NCBI RefSeq assembly: GCF_014696435.1
Contig: NZ_JACJQG010000004.1
Location: 1-64,000, forward strand
Source: Calothrix anomala FACHB-343
GTDB taxonomy: Bacteria; Cyanobacteriota; Cyanobacteriia; Cyanobacteriales; Nostocaceae
Direction of reading: 5' to 3'
DNA: 64,000 nucleotides
The position numbers and the translations under genes were made by a program. Positions 52,901-62,600 of the stretch are shown here, one piece after another; position 1 is the first letter of the stretch, and every line of letters begins with the position of its first letter. Below the pieces are notes generated by a model. That model saw only the letters and a program-made list of their open reading frames with translations, was not told the origin of the DNA and ran no database searches.

Positions 52901-55900
52901 CAAAGCCTTACCCACACCGGAATCATACAGCGCCAGCACAAAAAAATATATTGCTCCACGCAACCCCATTGAAGAACTGTTAGCACAAATTTGGTCGCAA
53001 GTGCTGAAAGTAGAACGAGTCAGCATTGATGATAACTTCTTTGAATTAGGGGGACATTCTCTACTAGCAACCCAATTGCTTTCACGCATTCGTACCAGCT
53101 TTAAAGTAGAACTACCATTGCGTGAGTTATTTGCTACTACAACCCTAGCCGAATTAGCACAAGCTATTGAGCAATTACAGCAACAAGATTTAGAAATATC
53201 TGCACCGCCAATCTTACCAAGGGCAAAAAATGCAGATTTACCACTTTCATTTGCTCAACAACGGTTGTGGTTTTTAGACCAATTAGAACCGAATAGTGCA
53301 TTCTACAATATCCCTACAGCTTTGCGTTTAGTAGGTAATCTCAATCAAAAAGCCTTAGAAAAAAGCTTAATTGAAATAATTGATCGCCACGAAGCATTAC
53401 GCACTAACTTCATCACTATTGATGGACAGCCAACACAAATAATTCAAACACAAATCAATTGGACATTCTCAATAGTTGACTTTCAGGATTTACCCGCAAC
53501 TGAACAAGAAATCGCCATACAGCAGTTAGCACAAAAACAACTAATTCAACCCTTTGATTTAGCAACTGAAGCATTAGTCAGAGCAACATTAATAGTGCTA
53601 AATGATACAGAACACATCTTGTTAGTATTTATGCACCATGTTGTCTCTGATGGCTGGTCAATGAGCGTGTTTATCTCTGAACTAGCAGCACTGTATAACG
53701 CTTATTCTCAGGGGCAACAGTCACCATTAGCACCATTGCTAATTCAGTATGCAGATTTTGCCATTTGGCAAAGACAATGGTTGCAAGGGGATGTACTGCA
53801 AAGCCAACTCTCCTATTGGGAAAAGCAACTAAAAGACGCGCCAACTGTATTATCTCTACCAACTGACCGACCTAGACCTGCTGTACAGACATTCACAGGG
53901 GTGCGTCAGCAGTTTACGCTGTCAGTTGATTTAACGGAGAAATTGCTCAAACTGAGTCAAGAGCAAGGCTGTACCCTCTTTATGACCCTGTTAGCGGCTT
54001 ATGATACCTTGCTGTATCGCTATACAGGACAGTCAGATATTTTAGTCGGGACACCAATTGCAAACCGCGATCGCAGTGAAATAGAAGGGTTAATTGGCTT
54101 TTTTGTCAATACCTTAGTCATGCGGAGCAATTTAGCAGGTAATCCCAGCTTTAGCGAATTGCTAAATCGCGTGCGAGAAACGGCAATGGGTGCATACACT
54201 CATCAGAATTTACCTTTTGAAATGCTGGTAGAAGCATTACAGCCAGAACGGGATTTAGCTCATACACCACTATTTCAAGTGATGTTTGTGCTGGAAAATG
54301 CACCGATGTCTCCAGTACAGTTGACTGACTTAAGTTTCCATCCCTTAGTAGTAGAAACGACAATTTCCAAGTTTGATTTAACTTTATTAATTGAGAACAC
54401 TACCCAAGGATTAGTCGGGTGGTGGGAGTACAACACTGATTTGTTTGATGCGTCCACCATTGAGCGCATGACAGGTCATTTTGTCACCTTGCTGGAAGGT
54501 ATTGTTGCGAATCCAGAGACAAAGATTTCGCAATTACCTTTACTGACAGAAGTTGAGCAACATCAATTATTAGTTGAATGGAACGAAACTCAAGCAGATT
54601 ATCCAATAGATAAGTCTGTCTATCAGTTGTTTGAGGAGCAAGTTCAGCGCACCCCTGATGCTGTGGCTGTGGTGTTTGATAATCAACAACTGACTTACCA
54701 GCAATTAAATTGTCGCGCTAATCAGTTAGCTCATTATTTGCGTTCCTTGGGTGTCAAAGCAGATACTTTGGTGGGTATTTGTGTAGAACGTTCATTAGAA
54801 ATGGTCGTAGGACTTTTGGGTATTCTCAAAGCAGGTGGCGCATATTTACCACTCGATCCAGAGTATCCAACTGAGCGTTTGCGCTTCATGCTAGAAGACA
54901 CTCAGCTACCAGTTTTATTAACTCAATCAAAACTAATAAATAAACTACCAGAACATCAAGCACAGCTTGTTTGTTTAGATACTGATTGGCAAGAAATTTC
55001 TCAATTAAATCAAGATAATGCAATTACTAATGTACAAGTTAGTAACCTGGCTTATGTAATTTATACTTCAGGCTCTACAGGTCAACCAAAGGGTGTACTC
55101 GTTAAACATGAGAGTTTGCTAAATCTAATTTTCTGGCATCAACGTACTTTTGAAATCACCCCATTAGACAAAGCCACTCAGTTAGCAGGAACAGCGTTTG
55201 ATGCTGCGGTATGGGAATTGTGGCCTTACCTCACTGCTGGTGCAAGTATTTATTTGGTGACATCTGAAATCCTTCTCTCACCAATAGATTTACAAAATTG
55301 GCTAACATCAAACAAAATCACAATCAGTTTTTTACCAACACCTCTTGCAGAGAAGTTACTTTCTCTAGATTGGAATGAAAGTACAGCTTTGCGAACAATG
55401 TTAGTAGGTGGGGATAAGCTGCACAATTACCCCTCAGCTTTCATACCTTTTGAGGTTGTGAATAATTATGGCCCTACAGAGAATACAGTGGTTACAACCT
55501 CTGGTTTGGTAGTTTCTCATGGTCAAAATACTTTCTCATCGCCTTCTATTGGTCGCCCTATTGCCAACACAAAAACCTACATTTTAGACTCAAACTTACA
55601 GCCTGTACCCATCGGTGTACCAGGAGAGTTGTACATTGGTGGTGCTTCCTTGGCTAAAGGCTACCTTAACCGTCCAGAGTTGACACAGGAAAGATTTATT
55701 GCGAATCCGTTCCCAAGAAGCAGAGGAGCAGAGGAGCAGAGGAGCAGAGGGGGAAGCAAAGACCAATTTTCTGATTCTGAACGCCTATACAAAACTGGGG
55801 ATTTAGTACGCTATTTAGCAGATGGCAATATAGAATACTTGGGGCGCATCGATAACCAAGTAAAAATACGTGGTTTCCGTATTGAATTGGGCGAAATCGA

Positions 55901-58900
55901 AGCTGCACTTAGCCAACATAGTAACGTACAAGCTTGCTGCGTGATTTGCCGCGAAGATAATGTTGGTGAGCAACGCCTAGTTGCTTATTTGGTAGCAAAT
56001 CAGGAATCTACACCCACAATTAGCGAACTTCGACAATATTTGAAAGCAAAACTCCCAGAATACATGGTTCCAAGTGCTTTTGTAGTGCTGGAGTCTTTGC
56101 CGCTAACTCCTAATGGTAAAGTAGACCGCAAAGCTTTGCCAGCACCGGAATTATACAGCAGTAACTTAGACAAATATGTCGCCCCACGCAACCCAATCGA
56201 AGAACTGTTGGTACAAATTTGGTCGCAAGTCCTCAAAGTAGAGTCAGTAGGCATTGCTGATAATTTCTTTGAACTAGGGGGACACTCACTATTAGCAACA
56301 CAATTGATTTCACGCATTCGCAACATTTTCAAAGTAGAAATACCATTGCGTGAGTTGTTTGTTACTGCAACATTAGCTGAGTTAGCACAGGTTATTGAGC
56401 AGTTACAGCAACAAGATTTGGAAATATTTGCAGCGCCAATTTTACCAAGGGCAAAAAATGCAGATTTACCACTGTCATTTGCTCAACAGCGTTTGTGGTT
56501 TTTAGACCAATTAGAACCTCACAGTGCTTTATACAATATTCCTGTTGCTTTGCGTCTTGTGGGTAATCTTAATCAAACTGCTTTAGAGCAAAGCTTAATT
56601 GAAATAATTCATCGCCACGAAGTATTACGCACAAATTTCACCACAATTGATGGACAAGCAACACAAATAATTAGGGAACAAGAAACAGTATCTATTGTTG
56701 ATTTCCAGCATTTATCTGTAACTGAACAGGAATTAGCGACGCAGCAGTTAGCGCAACAACAAGCTATTGAACCCTTCGATTTAGCTTCTGAAGCGTTAAT
56801 TAGAGTAACTTTACTGGTGTTGAATGAGACAGAATATATCTTGTTAGTCTGTATGCACCACATTGTCTCTGATGGCTGGTCAATGGGTGTGTTTATCTTT
56901 GAGCTAGCACAACTTTACAACGCTTATTCTCAAAATCAGCCGTCACCTTTAGCACCACTACCAATTCAGTATGCAGATTTTGCGATTTGGCAAAGAAACT
57001 GGTTGCAAGGTGATGTGTTGCAAAGTCAACTCTCATACTGGGAACAGCAATTAGCAAATGCACCTGCTTTATTAGCGTTACCTACAGATAGACCAAGACC
57101 TGCTGTACAAACATTTGTTGGCGCACATCTTGAGTTTACTTTGTCAGTTGAATTAACTGATAAATTGGTCAAACTCAGTCAAGAGCAAGGCTGTACTCTG
57201 TTTATGACGCTGTTGGCGGCTTATGATACTCTGCTTTACCGCTATACAGGACAGTCAGACATTTTGGTGGGGACACCAATTGCAAACCGCGATCGCTCCG
57301 AACTCGAACAGTTAATTGGCTTTTTTGTCAATACCTTAGTCATGCGGAGTAATTTAGCAGGTAATCCCAGCTTTAGCGAATTGCTGACTCGCGTTAGAGA
57401 AACAGCAATGGGTGCATACACTCATCAGAATTTACCGTTTGAAATGCTCGTGGAAGCATTACAACCAGAACGGGATTTGGGACATACACCACTGTTCCAG
57501 GTAGTGTTTATGCTGCAAAATGCACCTGTACAAGAATTAGAGCTTGCTGGGTTAACTGTTAATGCATTACCAGTAGAAACTAAAACGGCCAAGGTGGATT
57601 TAGCCTTGTCGATGGAAAACACGACTCAAGGCTTGATAGGTGTGTGGGAATACAATACTGATTTGTTCGATGCGTCCACCATTGAGCGCATGACTGGTCA
57701 TTTTGTCACCTTGCTGGAAGGTATTGTTGCTAATCCAGAACAGAAAATTGCACAATTACCTTTATTGACACAACATGAGCAACATCAATTATTAATTGAA
57801 TGGAACGATACACAAGCAAATTATCCTCAACATAAATGTATTCATCAGTTGTTTGAGGAACGAGTTAATCAGACTCCCAATGCAGTAGCAGTAGTATTTG
57901 CAGAACAAAAACTGACTTATCAACAGCTAAATATTCGCGCTAACCAATTAGCTGATTATTTACAATCTTTGGGTGTAAAACCAGATACTTTAGTGGGTAT
58001 TTGTGTGGAACGCTCTTTAGAAATGGTGGTGGGACTTTTGGGGGTTCTCAAAGCAGGTGGCGCATACCTACCACTTGACCCTGAATATCCAACCGAGCGT
58101 TTACGCTTCATGTTGGAAGATGCTCAAGTTTCAGTACTACTAACTCAACAGCGACTTGTTGAGAGACTCCCCGAACTTCAAGCAAATCTTATCTGTTTAG
58201 ATGATATATGGGAAGAAATTGCCCAAAACAATCAAGATAACCCAAATAGTGAAGTTAGAGCCTTTAATTTAGCTAATTTAATTTACACTTCCGGCTCAAC
58301 AGGTAGACCGAAAGGTGTGATGGTTGAGCATAAGGGATTATGCAACCTAGCTCAAGCTCAGATACAAACTTTTGGCGTAAATTCTGATAGTCGTATTCTT
58401 CAATTTGCATCCTTTAGTTTTGATGCTTCGATTTGGGAAGTCATCATGGCTTTGGGTTCAGGCGGAACGCTGTATTTAGGAACAAAAGATTCTCTACTCC
58501 CTGGAAAGCCATTAGTTGAGCAATTACGCAAACATAGCATTACCCATGTCACTCTACCACCATCGGCGTTAGCAGTGATGCCGAGTGACGAATTGCCAGC
58601 ACTGCAAACAATCATTGTCGCTGGGGAAGCTTGTTCGCCTGAATTAATCAAACAATGGTCTGTTGGTAGAAGCTTCTTTAACGCTTATGGCCCAACGGAA
58701 GCAACTGTTTGTGCAACGATTGCAAAATGCACTGAAGATGAGAAAATTACTATTGGAAATGCGATCGCAAATACGCAAATCCACATTTTAGACGAGTATT
58801 TACAACCCGTACCCGTGGGTGTAGCAGGAGAATTACACATTGGCGGTGTAGGTTTAGCGCGAGGCTACCTCAACCGTCCAGATTTGACGCAAGAGAAATT

Positions 58901-59678
58901 TATTCCTAATCCATTGGAGAAGGCAGAAGGGAGTAGATTATATAAAACTGGGGATTTAGCACGTTATTTATCAGATGGCACAATTGAATATTTAGGACGT
59001 ATCGACCATCAAGTAAAAATTCGTGGTTTCCGCATCGAATTGGGAGAAATTGAAGCAGCACTCAGCCAACATAATGATGTGCAGATATGTTGTGTTATTG
59101 CTCGTGAAGAAACTGGGGGAAATAAGCGTTTAGTCGCCTATGTAGGAACACAAAAGAACGTGACAATCACCACAGGCGAATTGCGGCAATTTCTGGCTGA
59201 TAAATTGCCTGGGTATATGGTACCAAGTGCTTTTGTGATTCTTGAATCTTTACCTTTAACGCCTAACGGTAAAGTAGACCGTCGCGCTTTACCAAACCCA
59301 GATTTACATCAAGAATTATCAGATTATGTCATGCCAAATACAGAGATAGAAAATATCATTGCTGGCATTTGGCAACAAGCTTTAGCAATAGAAAAGGTAG
59401 GAATTTACAATAATTTCTTTGAACTAGGGGGTCATTCCTTATTACTGGTAAGCATTAATCAGCAGTTGCAAGAAAAATTTGGGGTAGAACTATCAATAGT
59501 TGATCTGTTTAATTACCCAACTATCCATAGTTTCAGCCAATATTTGATTACTAAAATCAATCAAGAAGAGACAACTAAGCAGAATCATAACCGCACACAA
59601 GCTTATAGCGAATTGAACTCCTTAAAAAATCAAAGATTACAGTCAAGACAACAATATCGCTCGCAGAGAAAAAGGTAA
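49902..59678 (+). CDS. Three-module NRPS, predicted Thr-Leu-Phe
   Basis: This 3258-residue enzyme has the order C-A-PCP, C-A-PCP, C-A-PCP. C domains start near residues 47, 1113 and 2187 with HHIAFDGWS, HHVVSDGWS and HHIVSDGWS. A domains start near 501, 1566 and 2640. PCP serines lie in GGHSLL near 1048, 2125 and 3177. The ten specificity residues, read by eye, are DFWNIGMVHK (Thr), DAWFLGNVVK (Leu) and DAWTIAAVCK (Phe). No epimerase, N-methylase or thioesterase domain is seen, so all residues should be L and the chain passes on. The first C domain probably accepts the acyl group from the ACP. A tandem-repeat insert lies just before A7 of module 2. Confidence 0.9.
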   Translation: MSYSAEINPLELNKSAKTGEDIWQAIANILELQNQAPILQPVSRDEHLPLSFSQERLWFIHQLQPNSSTYNVSFAFRLQGLLNISALERSFNEIIQRHEALRTRFFSADNKPVQVIAPSFNLKLPVINLQELSQQEKETQVLQLIKNEVQQPFDLEQNSPLRCSLLQLGSNEYVLLLIVHHIAFDGWSEGVFWRELTALYTAFADGEPSPLPELPIQYADFAVWQRKWLQGQVTDTQLNYWKRQLADAPPLLELPTDRVRPPVQTNRGSILHFRLDEQLTQKLKSLSEQSGATLFMTLLTGFVILLSRYSNQQDILVGSPIANRNRSEIESLIGFFVNILVLRTDVSGNPTFWELLQRVRQVAIEAYAHQDVPFEQVVEALQPERNLNYSPLFQVMFVLLNTPPGKLELPGLSLTQLEIENPTAKFDITLLMTETEQGLTASLEYNSDLFEPATITRMAGHFQTLLEGIVSNPEEKIWQLPLLTQQQQQQLLTQWNDTQANYPADKCIHQLFEEQVQRTPDAVAVVYEQQKLTYQELNTRANQLAHHIKTLGVSTDVLVGLCVERSIEMLVGLLGILKAGGAYVPLDPDYPTDRLSYMLDDSKVSVLLTQEKLLADLPQHHARVVCLDRDWQSISRESQENPVSNATRENLAYVIYTSGSTGKPKGTLVNHYNVVRLFAATDSWYHFHQDDVWTMFHSYAFDFSVWEIWGALLYGGRLVIVPYLVTRSPESFYQLLLTQQVTILNQTPSAFRQLIQAENSGVTTGELNLRLVIFGGEALEIQSLQPWFERHGDTTPQLVNMYGITETTVHVTYRPLSKADLHSTASVIGRPIPDLQVYVLDEYQQPVPIGVPGEMYVGGAGVTRGYLNREQLTAERFIFHPWDNSILYKTGDLARYLPNGDLEYLGRIDQQVKIRGFRIELGEIEALLASHPDIWESVVLVREDEPGDKRLVAYIVAKEQSPTATELRQYLKAQLPEYMVPSAFVMLESLPLTSNGKIDRKALPTPESYSASTKKYIAPRNPIEELLAQIWSQVLKVERVSIDDNFFELGGHSLLATQLLSRIRTSFKVELPLRELFATTTLAELAQAIEQLQQQDLEISAPPILPRAKNADLPLSFAQQRLWFLDQLEPNSAFYNIPTALRLVGNLNQKALEKSLIEIIDRHEALRTNFITIDGQPTQIIQTQINWTFSIVDFQDLPATEQEIAIQQLAQKQLIQPFDLATEALVRATLIVLNDTEHILLVFMHHVVSDGWSMSVFISELAALYNAYSQGQQSPLAPLLIQYADFAIWQRQWLQGDVLQSQLSYWEKQLKDAPTVLSLPTDRPRPAVQTFTGVRQQFTLSVDLTEKLLKLSQEQGCTLFMTLLAAYDTLLYRYTGQSDILVGTPIANRDRSEIEGLIGFFVNTLVMRSNLAGNPSFSELLNRVRETAMGAYTHQNLPFEMLVEALQPERDLAHTPLFQVMFVLENAPMSPVQLTDLSFHPLVVETTISKFDLTLLIENTTQGLVGWWEYNTDLFDASTIERMTGHFVTLLEGIVANPETKISQLPLLTEVEQHQLLVEWNETQADYPIDKSVYQLFEEQVQRTPDAVAVVFDNQQLTYQQLNCRANQLAHYLRSLGVKADTLVGICVERSLEMVVGLLGILKAGGAYLPLDPEYPTERLRFMLEDTQLPVLLTQSKLINKLPEHQAQLVCLDTDWQEISQLNQDNAITNVQVSNLAYVIYTSGSTGQPKGVLVKHESLLNLIFWHQRTFEITPLDKATQLAGTAFDAAVWELWPYLTAGASIYLVTSEILLSPIDLQNWLTSNKITISFLPTPLAEKLLSLDWNESTALRTMLVGGDKLHNYPSAFIPFEVVNNYGPTENTVVTTSGLVVSHGQNTFSSPSIGRPIANTKTYILDSNLQPVPIGVPGELYIGGASLAKGYLNRPELTQERFIANPFPRSRGAEEQRSRGGSKDQFSDSERLYKTGDLVRYLADGNIEYLGRIDNQVKIRGFRIELGEIEAALSQHSNVQACCVICREDNVGEQRLVAYLVANQESTPTISELRQYLKAKLPEYMVPSAFVVLESLPLTPNGKVDRKALPAPELYSSNLDKYVAPRNPIEELLVQIWSQVLKVESVGIADNFFELGGHSLLATQLISRIRNIFKVEIPLRELFVTATLAELAQVIEQLQQQDLEIFAAPILPRAKNADLPLSFAQQRLWFLDQLEPHSALYNIPVALRLVGNLNQTALEQSLIEIIHRHEVLRTNFTTIDGQATQIIREQETVSIVDFQHLSVTEQELATQQLAQQQAIEPFDLASEALIRVTLLVLNETEYILLVCMHHIVSDGWSMGVFIFELAQLYNAYSQNQPSPLAPLPIQYADFAIWQRNWLQGDVLQSQLSYWEQQLANAPALLALPTDRPRPAVQTFVGAHLEFTLSVELTDKLVKLSQEQGCTLFMTLLAAYDTLLYRYTGQSDILVGTPIANRDRSELEQLIGFFVNTLVMRSNLAGNPSFSELLTRVRETAMGAYTHQNLPFEMLVEALQPERDLGHTPLFQVVFMLQNAPVQELELAGLTVNALPVETKTAKVDLALSMENTTQGLIGVWEYNTDLFDASTIERMTGHFVTLLEGIVANPEQKIAQLPLLTQHEQHQLLIEWNDTQANYPQHKCIHQLFEERVNQTPNAVAVVFAEQKLTYQQLNIRANQLADYLQSLGVKPDTLVGICVERSLEMVVGLLGVLKAGGAYLPLDPEYPTERLRFMLEDAQVSVLLTQQRLVERLPELQANLICLDDIWEEIAQNNQDNPNSEVRAFNLANLIYTSGSTGRPKGVMVEHKGLCNLAQAQIQTFGVNSDSRILQFASFSFDASIWEVIMALGSGGTLYLGTKDSLLPGKPLVEQLRKHSITHVTLPPSALAVMPSDELPALQTIIVAGEACSPELIKQWSVGRSFFNAYGPTEATVCATIAKCTEDEKITIGNAIANTQIHILDEYLQPVPVGVAGELHIGGVGLARGYLNRPDLTQEKFIPNPLEKAEGSRLYKTGDLARYLSDGTIEYLGRIDHQVKIRGFRIELGEIEAALSQHNDVQICCVIAREETGGNKRLVAYVGTQKNVTITTGELRQFLADKLPGYMVPSAFVILESLPLTPNGKVDRRALPNPDLHQELSDYVMPNTEIENIIAGIWQQALAIEKVGIYNNFFELGGHSLLLVSINQQLQEKFGVELSIVDLFNYPTIHSFSQYLITKINQEETTKQNHNRTQAYSELNSLKNQRLQSRQQYRSQRKR
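55718..55753 (+). repeat. In-frame (AGCAGAGG)n repeat in the Leu A domain
   Basis: Purine-rich octamers encode an Arg/Ser/Gly/Glu-rich stretch right before LYKTGDL (motif A7) of the second A domain. It is absent from modules 1 and 3. The frame is kept and the motif is intact. Confidence 0.8.
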
Positions 59679-59680
59679 AA

Positions 59681-62600
59681 ATGAGCTTAAATTTAAATAA
59701 TAATGAATTTAATAATTCGGAAATTGCAATTATCTCTATTGCTGGGAGATTTCCAGGAGCAAAGGATATTGCTCAATTTTGGCAGAATCTTTGTGATGGT
59801 GTAGAGTCTATCTCTTGGTTGACAGATGAGGAATTAATTAATGCTGGTGTTGCACCAGATTTAGTAAATAATCCTCATTATGTAAAAGCTAGTGCGGCTC
59901 TAGAAGATATTGAATTATTTGATGCTAATTTCTTTGGGTATAGTGCGAAAGAAGCTGAGTTAATTGACCCACAACAACGCTTATTTTTAGAATTAGCTTG
60001 GGAAGCTATAGAAAAGGCTGGCTATGACCCGCAAACCTACAACGGGTTAATTGGGGTTTATGGTGGTGTGGGAATGAATCGGTATTTACTGAATAACCTT
60101 TATCCTCATCATCAATTATCAGAAACCTTTGACCCTCTACAATTAGGAATTGCCAACGATAAAGATTTTTTACCCACAAGAGTTGCTTATAAACTTAACT
60201 TAACTGGCCCAGCAATAAATGTACAAACAGCTTGTTCTACTTCTTTAGTTGCTGTTCACTTAGCTTGTCAAAGCCTTTTAAATGGTGAATGTGACATGGC
60301 TTTAGCTGGGGGAGTTTCTCTGAGCATTCCGCAAAACAAAGGCTATTTATATCAAGAGGAAATGATACTTTCTCCTGATGGACATTGCCGTGCGTTTGAT
60401 GCTAAAGCACAAGGAACTATTGGCGGTAGCGGTGCGGCGATTGTGGTATTGAAAAGATTACAGGATGCAATAAGCGATCGCGACCAAATTTATGCCATCA
60501 TTAAAGGCTCGGCTATTAATAACGATGGTGCAATGAAGGTGGGTTACACTGCGCCTAGTGTTAGCGGTCAAGCCGCAGTTATTGGTGAAGCACAAGCTGT
60601 AGCTGATGTAGAAGCCGAAACAATTACCTACATCGAAGCGCATGGTACAGCTACACCTTTAGGAGACCCCATCGAAATTGCCGCTTTAACTCAAGCTTTT
60701 CGGCAAAATACTGATAAAAAAGGCTTCTGCGCTATTGGTTCGGTAAAAACCAACTTGGGACATTTAGATACAGCCGCAGGTGTGACAGGTTTGATTAAAA
60801 CGGTGTTAGCACTGCAACATAAAATGCTCCCTCCGAGTTTGCATTTTGAGACACCCAATCCCAAAATTGATTTTGCTAACAGTCCTTTTTATGTCAATAC
60901 AACCCTAACTGAATGGACAACAGATAATACTCCTCGCCGTGCTGGGGTTAGTTCTTTTGGGATGGGGGGGACTAATGCTCATGTAATTTTGGAAGAAGCC
61001 AAACAAGTCAAAAGTCAAAAGTCAAAAGTCAAAAGTAAATATTTACTATTGTGTTTGTCAGCGAAGACTGCGAGTGCGTTGGAGAAGGCGACAAATAATT
61101 TAGTTACTTATTTAAAAGCGCATCCAGAGGTTAATTTAGGTGATGTAGCTTATACGCTTAATAGCGGTCGTCGAGGTTTTAATCATCGGCGGATGTTGAT
61201 TTGCCAAAATTTAGAAGATGCTGTTCAATCTCTGAGCAATTTAGAGACAAAACAAGTTGTTACTAACTATACAGAGATTACAGAACGGTCTGTGGTCTTT
61301 ATGTTTCCCAGTCAAGGTTCTCAATACGTCAATATGGCGCGGGAAATTTATCAAACAGAGATAGTATTTCAAGAACAAGTTGATGATTGTGCAGAAATTC
61401 TCAAACCCCTACTAGGGTTAGATTTACGCCATATTCTTTACCCTAGTGATGACAAAATTACTGAAGCATCACAGCAACTTCAACAAACTGCGATCGCGCA
61501 ACCTGCTATTTTTGTCATTGAATATGCCCTAGCTAAATTATGGCAGTCTTGGGGAGTGGAACCACAAGCTGCGATCGGTCACAGTATTGGCGAATATGTA
61601 GCAGCAACCCTCGCCGGCGTTTTTTCCTTAGAAGATGCTTTATCTCTAGTAGCAGCACGCGGACAGATGATGCAGCAGCTTCCCACTGGCGCAATGCTTT
61701 CTGTTCCCTTGCCCGTAGAAAAGGTAAAATCCTTATTAGGCTCAGAGCTTTCTGTAGCTGCGATTAATCAACCTTCACATTGTGTAGTTTCCGGTTCCAT
61801 AGCAGCAATCGAAGCTCTACAACATCAATTAGCTGCTCAAGGTGTTGAATGTCGTCGTCTGCATACTTCCCATGCTTTCCATTCTCAGATGATGGAACCA
61901 ATATTAGAGGTATTTGCAGAGCGAGTCAAAAAAGTTACTTTAAATCCCCCAAAACTTCCTTATATTTCCAACCTCACAGGTACTTGGATTACAGTTAGTC
62001 AAGCCACAAATCCTGACTACTACGCACAACATCTGCGTTCTACAGTGCTGTTTGCTCAAGGTATCGATAAATTATTAGCAACACCGGAGCAAGTCTTATT
62101 AGAAGTAGGGCCAGGACATACACTCACGACATTAGCTAAAAGACATCCAGATAAAGCTGCAACACATACAATTTTAAATTCGGTACGCCATCCCCAAGAT
62201 CAGCAATCGGATGTAGCTGTATTATTTACAACATTAGGTCAACTTTGGCTGGCTGGTGTAAAGATAGATTGGTTGGGATTTTATAGTCAAGATGAATATT
62301 ATCGAATTCCCTTACCAACTTATCCCTTTGAACGTCAACGTTATTGGATTGAACCACCACAAAAAACGGCTTGGGGACAGTTGCAAACTGTACCAACAAC
62401 AGCAAAATTGTGGACATCGCTGATAAAAGCAGGTGAAAAACAAGCCAATGCTAAAGATGTAAAACTCAATGAGGTGACATATCAAGAAAATAAACAGTGC
62501 TTAGATAGTTTATGTACAGCCTATATTAATATAGCTTTCCAGCAATTAGAGGCTTTTAGTAGTAGCAGTGAAAAGTATTCTGGAGAAGATTTGATAGCAA

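Noticed and set aside
52760-53089. Minus-strand frame of 109 codons in the NRPS, with a similar one at 56000-56332
   Set aside because: Both are antisense to the conserved PCP region; they resemble each other only because the PCP domains do.
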